Source: Lachnospiraceae bacterium
Lineage (GTDB): Bacteria; Bacillota; Clostridia; Lachnospirales; Lachnospiraceae
Reading direction: 5' to 3'
Assembly (NCBI GenBank): GCA_016280395.1
Contig: JAEEGQ010000059.1
Span: forward strand, 1 to 64,000
Length of the DNA: 64,000 bases
Positions 32,109-41,823 of the stretch are shown in pieces (within the stretch, counting starts at the first letter, position 1; each line of letters starts with the position of its first letter). Both the position numbers and the translations under genes were made by a program. The notes under the pieces are model-generated. The model saw only the letters and a list, made by a program, of their open reading frames with translations. It did not search any database and was not told the origin of the DNA.

Positions 32109-34604
32109 ATGAAAATCGCCCTGATATTCGGGACTTTCAACCCGCTTACAAATGCACATATTCGCATAGGCCGGCTTGCAAAAGAGGCTTTTCCGGAAGC
32201 ACAAGTCATTTATGTTCCCGCAAAGGATGCCTTCTTGAAAGGCTGGAAGGGACTGCGGAATTCGGCAATGGACGGCCGGACGAGGCTTACGCTCATGCGC
32301 GAAGCTTTTAAGGATTACGGCTTTATAGCCGAAGATATCGAGCTTTCGACCGATATCTCAGGCAAGACTTTTGATACGGTGGAAGCCTTGAAACAAAAAT
32401 ACGGATCCGATGAAGCTATTTTGGTCTTTGGAACGGACAAGCTGAAGGAGCTTCACCTCTGGTACCGGTCAAGGGAGCTTGTTTCGGGCAACCGGTTCCT
32501 TATTGTCACAAGGGATCACGAAACACTCGATACCGCCGCTTCCCCTCTTGTTAAGGAGTTCATCTCCAATTTCACAGAGGTGCGGAACAGCGAATATGAC
32601 ACCGTCAGCTCTACGGAAGTCAGAAAAGCTTACCTTACCGGGCATCTCGAAAAGATAAAGGATTCTGTCCCGCCTGCGGTTTACGAATATCTGTCCACAC
32701 ACAAAGGAGTCTACAAGATTATGGATTACGGCTTCAGAAAAGCGGTCTGCGCAACATTTGACATCAAACTCGGGAACATTCCCGCGAATACGGAAAGCAT
32801 CCTTAATTCGCTCAAAATGGCGGAAACCCGGGATGCCGACATCCTTCTTTTCCCGGAACTGTGCCTTACGGGCTATACCTGCGGGGATATGTTCCTTCGA
32901 AAAGATGTTGTAGACAAGGCCCTCGAAGCCCTTGTAAAGATCAAAGCCGCCACAGAAGGCGACTCCCGCATTATCGCTGTCGGTCTTCCGCTTCGCGACA
33001 GCGGCATGCTCTTCAATTGTGCGGCTCTTTTAAGCTCGGGCCGCATACTTGCCGTCGTTCCGAAGACCTATCTGCCAAACTATAACGAGTTCTACGAAAA
33101 ACGCTGGTTTGCCTCGGCATTTGACAGCGTTTCAAGATCTGTGCGCATAGACGGTGATGACATCCCCTTCGGCACCGATATTATCGTTGAAACCTCCGAC
33201 GGAATGCGGATAGGCGTCGAGATCTGCGAGGATCTCTGGGTTGCGGCACCGCCTTCATCAAAGCTTGCGCTTGCAGGAGCAAATGTCATCCTCAACCCTT
33301 CCGCAAGCAACGAGATAATCTCAAAAAGGGCGTATCGCAGGAATCTTGTCTCCATGCAGTCCGCAAAGTGTATCGCGGCCTACGTTTACGCTTCTGCGGG
33401 GTCCGGCGAGAGCACTACGGATGTTGTTTATTCGGGGCACTGCATCATCGCGGAATGCGGGTCCGTCAAGGGTGAAAGCCACTCGTACATCCTTGACGGG
33501 ATACAGCTTACGGAAGGCATATTCGACCTTGAAAAGATCGAAAACGACCGCGTAAAGATGAACAGCTTCAGACCAAAGAACCTGCCGGTGTACAGGCGGG
33601 TATATGTCGAACACCCTCAGATCAGCGAGCTTTTGCCCGCATCCGTCCGTCCCTATCCGTTTGTTCCGAAGGACAAAGCGGACCGCGACAAAAGATGCAG
33701 GGAGATACTTGAGATACAGGCTGCGGGACTTGCAACGCGCCTTAGGAAAACCGGCATCAAAAAGTGCGTTATCGGCATATCCGGTGGGCTTGACTCGACT
33801 CTCGCCCTTCTTGTAACGAAAGAAGCATACCGGATGGCGGGGCTTCCCGTGAGCGATATCATCACCATAACAATGCCGGGTTTTGGCACCACAAAGCAGA
33901 CAAAGACTTCTGCGGACAGGCTGATGGAGCTGCTCGGGACCGACGCCCGCACGATAGACATTACAGAGGCGTGCAGGCTCCACATGAAAGATATCGGGCA
34001 GCCGGAGGGCGTTTATGATGTTACATACGAAAACATCCAGGCCAGGGAGCGCACCCAGATACTGATGGATGTCGCAAACAAGGAAGGCGGGCTTGTCGTC
34101 GGTACCGGAGACCTTTCCGAGCTTGCTCTCGGCTGGTGTACCTACAACGGCGACCATATGTCAATGTACGCCGTCAATGTTTCGATTCCAAAAACACTTG
34201 TAAAATTCATTATCGAGACATACGCGGAAAGGTGTGACAAAGAGCTTAGGGATGTACTTTTCGGAGTCCTTGGGACCACCATAAGCCCCGAGCTGCTGCC
34301 TCCGGACGAGGCGGGCAACATACGCCAGTCCACCGAAGAGACTATCGGGAAATACGACCTGCACGACTTCTTCCTGTACTACTATGTCAGATGCGGTTTT
34401 TCCCGCGAAAAGATCGAAAGGCTTGCATTTATCGCATTTCCGGACATTTCCCGGGCAAAGATCACGGAAACGCTCGACATTTTCATGAAACGTTTCCGCT
34501 CCAACCAGTTCAAACGCAACTGCATCCCCGACGGACCAAAAGTAGGTTCCGTTGCGCTCTCGCCGCGCGGCGACTGGAGAATGCCGTCGGATTACCAGGG
34601 GTGA
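32109..34604 (+). CDS. nadE: Fused nicotinate-nucleotide adenylyltransferase and glutamine-dependent NAD synthetase
   Basis: One 831-residue protein carries three catalytic domains. Residues 1-200 are a nucleotidyltransferase (IFGTFNPLTNAHIRIG, with TNAH in place of the HxGH motif, and VSSTEVRKAY) expected to turn NaMN into NaAD. Residues 205-500 are a nitrilase-type glutaminase with the Glu-Lys-Cys triad in FPELCLTGY, VPKTYLPNYNEF and GVEICEDLW. From about 545 comes NAD synthetase with the ATP loop IGISGGLDSTLALL. Together these perform the last two steps of NAD synthesis. The ATG at 32109 has GGAGG 6 nt upstream. NadE normally stands alone, so the NadD fusion is the notable feature; its motif looks more like eukaryotic-type NMNAT (FNPxTNxH) than classical NadD. 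Confidence 0.93.
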   Translation: MKIALIFGTFNPLTNAHIRIGRLAKEAFPEAQVIYVPAKDAFLKGWKGLRNSAMDGRTRLTLMREAFKDYGFIAEDIELSTDISGKTFDTVEALKQKYGSDEAILVFGTDKLKELHLWYRSRELVSGNRFLIVTRDHETLDTAASPLVKEFISNFTEVRNSEYDTVSSTEVRKAYLTGHLEKIKDSVPPAVYEYLSTHKGVYKIMDYGFRKAVCATFDIKLGNIPANTESILNSLKMAETRDADILLFPELCLTGYTCGDMFLRKDVVDKALEALVKIKAATEGDSRIIAVGLPLRDSGMLFNCAALLSSGRILAVVPKTYLPNYNEFYEKRWFASAFDSVSRSVRIDGDDIPFGTDIIVETSDGMRIGVEICEDLWVAAPPSSKLALAGANVILNPSASNEIISKRAYRRNLVSMQSAKCIAAYVYASAGSGESTTDVVYSGHCIIAECGSVKGESHSYILDGIQLTEGIFDLEKIENDRVKMNSFRPKNLPVYRRVYVEHPQISELLPASVRPYPFVPKDKADRDKRCREILEIQAAGLATRLRKTGIKKCVIGISGGLDSTLALLVTKEAYRMAGLPVSDIITITMPGFGTTKQTKTSADRLMELLGTDARTIDITEACRLHMKDIGQPEGVYDVTYENIQARERTQILMDVANKEGGLVVGTGDLSELALGWCTYNGDHMSMYAVNVSIPKTLVKFIIETYAERCDKELRDVLFGVLGTTISPELLPPDEAGNIRQSTEETIGKYDLHDFFLYYYVRCGFSREKIERLAFIAFPDISRAKITETLDIFMKRFRSNQFKRNCIPDGPKVGSVALSPRGDWRMPSDYQG

Positions 34605-34680
34605 ACCGGCCCCGTTGACTTTAATTCGACTCTGCAGGAAATACTCACGCAGACTGACGGCATGCCCGTCATACCTAAAA

Positions 34681-34718
34681 AATGAATCGGTGAGATGTTT
34701 CTCACCGATTCATTTTAT
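34681..34718. terminator. Bidirectional terminator between nadDE and the glycosyltransferase gene
   Basis: A perfect 14-bp stem (AATGAATCGGTGAG and its complement, 6-nt loop) is followed by TTTTATTA on the plus strand. The right arm overlaps the stop codon of the minus-strand glycosyltransferase, so one hairpin can serve both converging genes. Confidence 0.85.
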
Positions 34719-35855
34719 TACTTTTTCAAACATTTCGACCATCGTGCGTGCCGTTCCCATGCAATCGCACAGTACCTGTTCTTCTTTGTATCTTTTGGCG
34801 AGGGCTTTTCTTTCGTCCTCGTGTTCGATCCAGTAATCTATGCATTTTGCAAGCTCTTTTGCATCATGCGCAGGGAATGTGCTGTAGGGACTCATGGCAA
34901 ATTTCGTCGCAGCTGTCTTCCTGCCTTTCGCAATGACAGGCACCAGCCCGTTCTGCACCGCTTCCATGCACGCAAGCCCTTCCACCTCGATAAATGCGCA
35001 GTGAACATAAAGATCGGCGATCTCATAAATACCTTTCAGCTTCTCGGGAGTGTAAAACCCGAAAAGCGGCTCGCGCATGATCGCACCCGATTGCCTGAGC
35101 TTTTCCGCAGTATCCTTCAATTGTTTAAGGCACGGCCCTTTTCCGGCAAAGATCAGCTTTATCCTCGCGTGATGCTTTGAATGGGTCATTGCGCGGAGCA
35201 GGGTGATCTGGTCCTTTTCGACGGCAAGCCTGCCTGTCGAGACTATGTAGAAAAGGCTCTGCTTCTTCTCGAACGGAACCTCGGGTGTTATCCTGTCAAC
35301 AGGCATGCAGCCGCTCGGGATAACGGTTATCTCGGGCTTAAAGCCCTTCTTTTCAAGGAACTCCTTTGTTTCTTCGTTCGGGCACACAATTGCCGCGCAG
35401 CGGTTATACACCTTCTTCTTCCAGATACGCAGGATCCATGCGTTCAAAAGCCTGTTCTTCTGCATCTTTACATAAGCGGTGATATTCTCGGGATGCAGAT
35501 TGTAGGCCGCAGTAACCGGTTTTTCCTCCTCTTCCGCTATATCAATGACCCTTCTTTGCAGCGTGAACGGCTCCGCCAGATAAATAACATCCGCCCAGCG
35601 CACTGCGTCGCGTATTACGGCATTATTTATCGCGGCAGGGTAAAACCCCGTGGTCTTCTTAAAAAAGTCCGAAATCGGATTGTGGACCCTCGGAAGGGCA
35701 TAATCCGGAGCCGGCCCGTCCTTCGCCGGGTTCTTGCAGGAAAGCACACGAACAACAGCACCCGCTTCTCTCAGGTACTGTACGGTCCTGCTTGCGGCCA
35801 CGGAAACACCGTTGCCGGTGGAATACAGATTATTGACAACTATCAATACATTCAT
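34710..35855 (-). CDS. GT4-family glycosyltransferase
   Basis: This 381-residue GT-B enzyme begins MNVLIVVNNLYSTGNGVSV. It has the acceptor-side AAYNLHPEN stretch and the donor-side IVSTGRLAVEKDQITLLRA, with the retaining GT4 hallmark EVEGLACMEAVQNG near residue 310. It probably transfers a sugar to a membrane lipid or cell-wall precursor from the cytoplasmic face. The ATG at 35855 has AAGGG 6 nt upstream; the longer frame to 35900 has no ribosome site. The acceptor is unknown. Confidence 0.9.
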   Translation of the reverse strand: MNVLIVVNNLYSTGNGVSVAASRTVQYLREAGAVVRVLSCKNPAKDGPAPDYALPRVHNPISDFFKKTTGFYPAAINNAVIRDAVRWADVIYLAEPFTLQRRVIDIAEEEEKPVTAAYNLHPENITAYVKMQKNRLLNAWILRIWKKKVYNRCAAIVCPNEETKEFLEKKGFKPEITVIPSGCMPVDRITPEVPFEKKQSLFYIVSTGRLAVEKDQITLLRAMTHSKHHARIKLIFAGKGPCLKQLKDTAEKLRQSGAIMREPLFGFYTPEKLKGIYEIADLYVHCAFIEVEGLACMEAVQNGLVPVIAKGRKTAATKFAMSPYSTFPAHDAKELAKCIDYWIEHEDERKALAKRYKEEQVLCDCMGTARTMVEMFEKVIK

Positions 35856-35938
35856 GATACACCCTTTACACACATGCCGCGCCGGAGCGCCCCGCACCAT
35901 AAACGGCGGCAGGTCCGGCTGTCCGGCATCAGTGCGCT

Positions 35939-37312
35939 TTACATCCCATAATGTGTGTCTTTATCAAATTTCAGACGCCTGTAATAGATAAACAGCGTTA
36001 CAGAGCTTAGTATCCATGTTACCGGATAAACGATAAACGTGGTGTATATCGTGTGGATGAACATCTCGGCAACGAACAGTATCAGCACGCGCATCGCACA
36101 CCAGCAGAACAGGAAAACAAACATCGGCACCATCGGCTTTCCGGCGCCTCGTAAAACCGCTGCCATAAAGTGCGTAAACGCGCACAGGAAGAAGAACAGC
36201 GTAACGATCCTCGAACGCATCATGCCGTATGCGACGACTTCCGGGTCATGGTCCTTGATAAACACGCTGACAAGCGGCTCCGCAAAGATGAACAGCAGCA
36301 GCCCGAGGATCTCGGCGGCTATCATGACGCAGAACATGCCGAAGCGTATTCCCTTCTTTGTCCGCTCGTATTCGCCGGCACCGAGGTTCTGGCTTACAAA
36401 TGTGGCGATAGCCATCGCAAAGGCGTTTACCGGAATAAATACAAAGCCTTCGATCTTTACATACGCGCCTATCCCCGCCATGGCATTGTCGCCGTAGGCG
36501 TTTATGAACGACTGGATGACAACGTTCGAGAAAGACATTATCGAGTTCTGGAGTCCCGAAGGAAGGCCGAACCTGAACACATTCTTTACCATCGGAATGT
36601 CGAGGCGTATCCTTTTCGGAACGATCCCGTAAACCTCCTTCGAGCGCACAAGCCTTATAAAGCAAAGAACAGCGCTTAAGAGCTGCGCGATCGCAGTAGC
36701 GAGGCCCGCTCCGCCGACACCCATACCGAGCACCGCTACGAACAGCAGATCCAGAAGGGTGTTTACGACCGACGAGATTATCAGGTATTTCAGGGGATTT
36801 TTCGAATCACCCGAAGCTTGGAGTATTCCCACAAGGACATTATACATGACAAGCCCGAGCGAACCCGCAAAATAAACGCGGAAATACATGGATGACTCGG
36901 GGAACACGTTTGCTGGCGTGTTCATCCAGGTGAGGAATACAGGTGTAAGTCCGACACCTATTATGGTCATGAGTATTGAGAAGATGAGGCCGAGCGCCAC
37001 CGTGGTATGCACGGCCTTTTCGGTATTCTCATCATCCCTTGCGCCGATAAAACGCGCTATGACAACACCTGCGCCCACAGAGATACCGTTAAAGAAACCG
37101 ACTATCATGAAGATAAGGTTTCCGGCGGTACTCACAGCCGCAAGTGCTTCTTTTCCCTCAAAGTTCCCGACTATGAACGAGTCGACGGCATTGTACATCT
37201 GCTGGAACAGATTGCCCAGAAACAGAGGGATCGCAAAGCTTATAAGTTTTTTCTGTATCGAGCCCTCGGTCATTATGTTTTTCTCGAGGGCGGTAGTATT
37301 ATCAGATCTCAT
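35939..37312 (-). CDS. MATE-family efflux transporter
   Basis: This 457-residue protein has 12 predicted helices and MATE signatures: PLFLGNLFQQMYNAVDSFIVGNF near the N-terminus, NGISVGAGVVIARFIGARD, and the half-repeat FVSQNLGAGEYERTKKG. The family exports drugs or metabolites in exchange for Na+ or H+. The ribosome site is weak (GCAGG 12 nt upstream). The substrate is not predictable. Confidence 0.93.
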   Translation of the reverse strand: MRSDNTTALEKNIMTEGSIQKKLISFAIPLFLGNLFQQMYNAVDSFIVGNFEGKEALAAVSTAGNLIFMIVGFFNGISVGAGVVIARFIGARDDENTEKAVHTTVALGLIFSILMTIIGVGLTPVFLTWMNTPANVFPESSMYFRVYFAGSLGLVMYNVLVGILQASGDSKNPLKYLIISSVVNTLLDLLFVAVLGMGVGGAGLATAIAQLLSAVLCFIRLVRSKEVYGIVPKRIRLDIPMVKNVFRFGLPSGLQNSIMSFSNVVIQSFINAYGDNAMAGIGAYVKIEGFVFIPVNAFAMAIATFVSQNLGAGEYERTKKGIRFGMFCVMIAAEILGLLLFIFAEPLVSVFIKDHDPEVVAYGMMRSRIVTLFFFLCAFTHFMAAVLRGAGKPMVPMFVFLFCWCAMRVLILFVAEMFIHTIYTTFIVYPVTWILSSVTLFIYYRRLKFDKDTHYGM

Positions 37313-37362
37313 TATTCAAAAAACCTGCCAAAGGGCTTATTCAGGCTTATCCGGGCACAATC

Positions 37363-37734
37363 TCAGTCCTTGAAATGTTCCTCAAATTCGTTGAGCATTT
37401 CATCCAGCTCGTATTCGTAGCGTGAACCGGGCTCGTCCTCATGATCATACTCATATTCCTCTTCGGACGAACTTGGGTTTCCCCAGATAAACGAACCGCT
37501 GACGGCAGTTGTTACAGCCACCGTCATGACGAGCGAACATGCCGCATAGAGCATCACCCGCTTAAATGATACAAGACCGCCCTTTTTACCGGTCGCGGCA
37601 GCACTGTTCCCTTCACTGTCCCCTGTGGCAAAAAACTCGCTCTCTGCCCCGTTGAACAGCTCCCCGGACCCGGTCGGAAACTCACCGGCAGGAGTGAAAA
37701 ACTCTTCATTGGTACGGAAGAATTCATCTGTCAT
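37363..37734 (-). CDS. Small single-pass membrane protein with acidic tail
   Basis: This 123-residue protein has a good ribosome site (AAAGGAG, 7 nt). It has a Phe/Glu-rich N-terminal region with near-repeats of EFF and GEF, one transmembrane helix (VMLYAACSLVMTVAVTTAVSG) and a very acidic tail rich in Glu, Asp and Tyr. I do not recognise a family. It begins 12 bp after the mscS stop codon, so it may be co-transcribed with the channel. Confidence 0.7.
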   Translation of the reverse strand: MTDEFFRTNEEFFTPAGEFPTGSGELFNGAESEFFATGDSEGNSAAATGKKGGLVSFKRVMLYAACSLVMTVAVTTAVSGSFIWGNPSSSEEEYEYDHEDEPGSRYEYELDEMLNEFEEHFKD

Positions 37735-37746
37735 AGGCCGGCTCCT

Positions 37747-38643
37747 TTATTTTGTGTGAACATCCAGCTGCGGGAACGGGATAACGATGCCTGCACGGTC
37801 AAACGCGCATTTGAGCTCTTTGTTCAAAAGGCGTCTTCCCGCAAAGATGTTTGCTTCCGAAACTTCCGCCTTGAATTTCAGGACAACGCCGGAATCTGCA
37901 AGCTCTTCAACGCCCATGTAGGAAACGGCACCTACGAATACTTCGGGGTGTGTCTCCTTTATCTTTTCGAGCATATCCGGAAGCTTCTTTTCAAGCTCGT
38001 CAAGATCCGTGGCATAAGAAACGCTTATGGTACTTACGGCAACGGAGCCCTGTTTTGATCGGTTGATCACGTTAATGAGCTTGGAATTGTTGATAATCTT
38101 GACATTCCCACCCGCATCCTTTATGCTGATCGTCCTTATCTCGATGCTCTCAACGGTACCCCTGAAGCCGTCAACTTCAATGATATCGCCCACATTGAAC
38201 TGGTTCTCGAAAAGGAAGAAGAAGCCCGTCACAACATCTGCGATAAGGCTCTCTGCTCCAAAGCCCAGTACCAGAGCGGCAATTCCTAAACTTGCCACGA
38301 TAGTGCTGATGTTAACGCCCATGATGCGCAGCACCCAGCAGAAGCCCACTATCACCACCGCATATTTCACAAGGCTCGAGATGACCGTGGACATGGTCTT
38401 TGAGCGGTTTGAACCCTTTTTAAGAAACTCGAGCAGGAACTGGATGAGGCAGTTTATCGCAACAAGGAGCGAAACCGCAACCAGCACGTTAAGGAATGTC
38501 GGCCAGGACAGCCTTAAAGATTTTCCGAAGCCGCCGTTGTTCTCAAAGGTTTCGCTTGCAAAGCCGATTATCATGGAAATCCCGAATATCCCGGCTGCAA
38601 CAGCAAGTACGATCAGTCGTTTGATGCTTTTCTTCTCCTTCAT
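37747..38643 (-). CDS. mscS: Small-conductance mechanosensitive channel, MscS family
   Basis: This 298-residue protein has three N-terminal helices. The third is the Gly/Ala-rich pore helix (VASLGIAALVLGFGAESLIADVVTG), followed by the MscS beta domain FNVGDIIEVDGFRGTVESI and the cytoplasmic cage. It would release osmolytes on hypo-osmotic shock from the cytoplasmic membrane. The size is that of the basic E. coli MscS type. A strong AAGGAGG precedes the start. Confidence 0.95.
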   Translation of the reverse strand: MKEKKSIKRLIVLAVAAGIFGISMIIGFASETFENNGGFGKSLRLSWPTFLNVLVAVSLLVAINCLIQFLLEFLKKGSNRSKTMSTVISSLVKYAVVIVGFCWVLRIMGVNISTIVASLGIAALVLGFGAESLIADVVTGFFFLFENQFNVGDIIEVDGFRGTVESIEIRTISIKDAGGNVKIINNSKLINVINRSKQGSVAVSTISVSYATDLDELEKKLPDMLEKIKETHPEVFVGAVSYMGVEELADSGVVLKFKAEVSEANIFAGRRLLNKELKCAFDRAGIVIPFPQLDVHTK

Positions 38644-38663
38644 GTAAACCTCCTTAATTTGAG

Positions 38664-38694
38664 TGAGTCAGCGGGGTCGTTTCCCGGTGACTCA
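38664..38694. repeat. Dispersed imperfect palindrome, copy 1
   Basis: TGAGTCA at 38664-38670 and TGACTCA at 38688-38694 flank a core GCGGGGTCGTTTCCCGG. The same pattern (GAGTCAG, G-run, CG, TTTC, GTGACTC) recurs at 42105 and 62866. A T run follows on the plus strand although both neighbouring genes read the other way, so it does not behave as an ordinary terminator here. Confidence 0.65.
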
Positions 38695-38747
38695 TTTTTA
38701 TTATTTTACAGGCTTTGCGCCTGTTTGTTCCCGCCAACGGTTTTATG

Positions 38748-39887
38748 TCAGTCTGTGATATCCACATCCGCGATTATACTGAGCGTATAATCCGGAAAAG
38801 CCTCCTGCACTTCTTTTGTCACTATCGCAAGCCCTTCCTCCGGTGTGATCTCAAAGCTGAAGACAACGTCAAAACGCATGGTCTTCTCTTCCGTATCGGC
38901 ATAGAACCCGTGAAGCTGGAGCGCCCACTCATGAGCCACAACGATATCCGTTACCCGCTTTCGCATATCGCGTATCGCGGGATCCGATGTATTATGCGAA
39001 TAGATCCCGAGTGCGGTGAGGATGATCCCCGTCTTTTCGAATACCCTGGTCTGCACCTTTCTCGTAAGTGTATCGATCTGTGCGGCAGTCATGCCGTCTG
39101 AAACCTCTACATGCGCGGAAGCGTAATACCTGTTGGGGCCGTAATCGTTAAGGATCACGTCAAAAGCCCCGTAAACGCCTTCCTGTTCGCAGATGACCTT
39201 CTTAAGTTCCTTTGAAACGGCCGAATCGGCACGTTTCCCGAGGATGTCACCTATAGTCCCGCTCAGCATCTCAAGGCCGGATTTAATAATGAATACCGAG
39301 ATCGCGGCACCGACGTATGCTTCAAGGGATATCTTGAAGAAGAAGAACACAAGCGCCGTTACAAGTACGGAGAACGAAAGGACGGCGTCAAACAGCGCAT
39401 CCTTGCCTGAAGCCTCGAGAGCGCCCGACTTTGCGCTCTTTCCGCGTTTTATGACAAAGGTTCCGAGCAGCACCTTCGTAAGCACCGCAACGGCGATTAT
39501 AACCAGCGAAACAGCGGAATAGTCCGGTGTCGCTGGATTGAGTATCTTCTTGATCGATTCAACGAATGAAGTTACGCCGGCATAAAGTACGATGACTGCC
39601 ACCACGAGTGCCGTAATATACTCTGCGCGTCCGTGGCCGAGCGGGTGTTTCTTATCCGGCGGTTTTACCGCAAGCTTGGTCCCGACTATCGTTACGATAG
39701 ACGAAACCGAGTCCGACAGGTTGTTCACCGCATCAAGCATAACAGCGATCGAATGTGAGAAAAAGCCCACAGCTGCCTTAAACCCTGCGAGGAACAGGTT
39801 TGTAACGATACTTACAATACTTGTCCGGACTATTATCCTGTCGCGGTTTCCGCCGTCTCTCATAATAGTTGATGTATTATCAGGCAT
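38748..39887 (-). CDS. Cation diffusion facilitator family transporter
   Basis: This 379-residue protein has six helices and CDF signatures: SHSIAVMLDAVNNLSDSVSS in helix 2 and HPLGHGRAEYITAL after helix 2. A C-terminal cytoplasmic metal-sensing domain follows (YASAHVEVSDGMTAAQID). It exports divalent metals such as Zn2+, Fe2+ or Mn2+. The first helix-2 metal ligand position reads LDAVNNLSD, so Asn replaces one residue found in Zn-type members, and specificity is open. Confidence 0.93.
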   Translation of the reverse strand: MPDNTSTIMRDGGNRDRIIVRTSIVSIVTNLFLAGFKAAVGFFSHSIAVMLDAVNNLSDSVSSIVTIVGTKLAVKPPDKKHPLGHGRAEYITALVVAVIVLYAGVTSFVESIKKILNPATPDYSAVSLVIIAVAVLTKVLLGTFVIKRGKSAKSGALEASGKDALFDAVLSFSVLVTALVFFFFKISLEAYVGAAISVFIIKSGLEMLSGTIGDILGKRADSAVSKELKKVICEQEGVYGAFDVILNDYGPNRYYASAHVEVSDGMTAAQIDTLTRKVQTRVFEKTGIILTALGIYSHNTSDPAIRDMRKRVTDIVVAHEWALQLHGFYADTEEKTMRFDVVFSFEITPEEGLAIVTKEVQEAFPDYTLSIIADVDITD

Positions 39888-39912
39888 TTTAACCTCACCC
39901 CCGATAACTTCT

Positions 39913-39961
39913 AAGCCCGGTCCCGGCAGGAAAATGCCTCCTGCCGGGATTTACGGGGCTT
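39913..39961 (-). terminator. Hairpin just after thrS
   Basis: A perfect 11-bp stem (TCCCGGCAGGA / TCCTGCCGGGA, 39921-39931 with 39939-39949) is enclosed by an outer AAGCCC/GGGCTT pairing and ends at the thrS stop codon. There is no long T run, so termination may be incomplete and reach the CDF gene. Confidence 0.55.
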
Positions 39962-41749
39962 TTATCTCGTTCTGTTTGCGATCTCGCTCTTTACCTTCGC
40001 AATGAATTCATCAAGCGTCATGGACGTTGTTTCGCCCGTATCGCGGTTTCTTACGCTTATCGTATTCGATTCGACTTCCTGAGGTCCCGTGATGACCATG
40101 TAAGGAACGCGGTCAACCTGCTGGCCTTCGCGGATCTTGTAGCCGATCTTCTCGTTGCGGTCGTCAAGGGCAACACGGATATCCGCATTGTCAAGAGCCT
40201 CGTAAACCTTCGTTGCGTAATCTATGGTCTTTTCGGAAACGGGAAGGACCTTGACCTGGAGCGGCGCAAGCCAAACCGGGAATTTGCCCTTTGTCTCCTC
40301 GATAATATAAGCCATGAAGCGGTCAAGGGATCCGAGGATCGCACGATGGAGTACAACGGGCGTCTGCTCCTTTGATTCCGAATCTATATACTTAAGATTA
40401 AACTTCATCGGAAGGCAGAAGTCAAGCTGACATGTTGAAAGCGTGTACTCCGCGCCGACAGCCGGAGTTACGTTAACATCGAGCTTCGGGCCATAGAAGG
40501 CAGCCTCGCCGATCTCCTCCGTAAAGTCAAGGCCAAGCTCTGTCATAACCTCGCGGAGAGCCGTCTCCGCCTTGTTCCACATCTCGTCATCCTGATGATA
40601 CTTTACCTTGTCCTCGGGGTCGCGAAGCGAAAGCACGCAGCGGTAGTTTGTGATACCGAAATCCTTGTAAACATCGCGGATAAGGGCAACAACCTTTGCA
40701 ACCTCATCCTTGATCTGGTCGGGCGTTACGAAAAGGTGCGCGTCGTTCTGGCAGAAATGCCTTCCGCGCTCGATACCCTTCAAAGTACCCGAAGATTCAA
40801 AACGGAAATCGTGTGCTATCTCGCCTATGCGGATGGGAAGCTCCTTGTAGGAATGGGGCTTGTTTGCGTAGATCATCATGTGGTGCGGGCAGTTCATGGG
40901 ACGTAAGACAAAGCTCTCGCCTTCAACTTCCATTGCAGGGAACATGTTGTCCTTGTAGTGATCCCAGTGGCCTGATGTCTTATAAAGCTCAACGGAACCT
41001 ACGCAGGGGCTCATTACATGCAGATATCCCAGCTTGCGCTCCTTTGCCTTGATGTAGTTCTCAAGCTCCTGCCAGATCGTATAGCCGTTGGGCAGGAACA
41101 TGGGAAGGCCCTTGCCGACAAGGTCGTCTGTCATGAACAGGCTCATTTCCTTGCCGATCTTTCTGTGATCGCGCTGACGCGCCTCTTCCATCTGCTTCTC
41201 GTACTCGGCAAGCTCTTCCTGTGTAGCGAAAGCAACACCGTTGATACGCGTGAGCATCTTGTTCTTCGCGTCGTTCTTCCAGTATGCGCCGGACTGCTGC
41301 GTGATCTTGAAGGCCTTCAACGCCTTTGTGTAGGTAATGTGCGGCCCGATACACATGTCAATGTACTCGCCCTGCTGGAAAAAGCTTATCTCTTCGTCAG
41401 GGGCAAGGTCGCCGATATGCTCTTCCTTGTACTTTGCGCCGCGCTCGCGCATAAGCTTTAAGGCTTCGTCGCGGGGCAGTATGAAGGATTTGAAGGGCAG
41501 GTTTTCTTTGATGATCTTTTTCATTTCGGCTTCGATAGCCGCAAGATCCTCATCCGACAGTTTCCTGTCTCCGAGGTCAACGTCATAGTAGAAGCCCTTT
41601 TCGGTAGCGGGACCGTATGCGAAGTCCGCTTCGGGATAAAGTCTTTTTATGGCCTGTGCCATAATGTGTGCCGCAGAATGCCTGAGGACATGCGTAACCT
41701 CTTCTTCCGGACATTCGCCGACTGTTCCGTCTTTGTAGATGATCTTCAT
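39962..41749 (-). CDS. thrS: Threonyl-tRNA synthetase
   Basis: This 595-residue class II synthetase attaches threonine to tRNA-Thr. The editing domain shows VLRHSAAHIMAQA and the HxxxH/Cys features around MCIGPHI. The catalytic core has motif 2 (IAHDFRFESSGTLKGIERGRHF) and motif 3 (LHRAILGSLDRFMAYIIEE), and the anticodon-binding domain is at the C-terminus. It is about 40-50 residues shorter than the E. coli enzyme because most of the N-terminal TGS domain is missing; only MKIIYKDGTVGECPEE remains. A T-box leader precedes it. The ATG at 41749 has GGAG 9 nt upstream. Confidence 0.97.
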   Translation of the reverse strand: MKIIYKDGTVGECPEEEVTHVLRHSAAHIMAQAIKRLYPEADFAYGPATEKGFYYDVDLGDRKLSDEDLAAIEAEMKKIIKENLPFKSFILPRDEALKLMRERGAKYKEEHIGDLAPDEEISFFQQGEYIDMCIGPHITYTKALKAFKITQQSGAYWKNDAKNKMLTRINGVAFATQEELAEYEKQMEEARQRDHRKIGKEMSLFMTDDLVGKGLPMFLPNGYTIWQELENYIKAKERKLGYLHVMSPCVGSVELYKTSGHWDHYKDNMFPAMEVEGESFVLRPMNCPHHMMIYANKPHSYKELPIRIGEIAHDFRFESSGTLKGIERGRHFCQNDAHLFVTPDQIKDEVAKVVALIRDVYKDFGITNYRCVLSLRDPEDKVKYHQDDEMWNKAETALREVMTELGLDFTEEIGEAAFYGPKLDVNVTPAVGAEYTLSTCQLDFCLPMKFNLKYIDSESKEQTPVVLHRAILGSLDRFMAYIIEETKGKFPVWLAPLQVKVLPVSEKTIDYATKVYEALDNADIRVALDDRNEKIGYKIREGQQVDRVPYMVITGPQEVESNTISVRNRDTGETTSMTLDEFIAKVKSEIANRTR

Positions 41750-41823
41750 AACTCTTTTCTCCTTTTCGAGTCAAATAATTGCCCGGATCGCTTTTGGCCT
41801 TCGCCGTTTAATACAGCAGAAAA

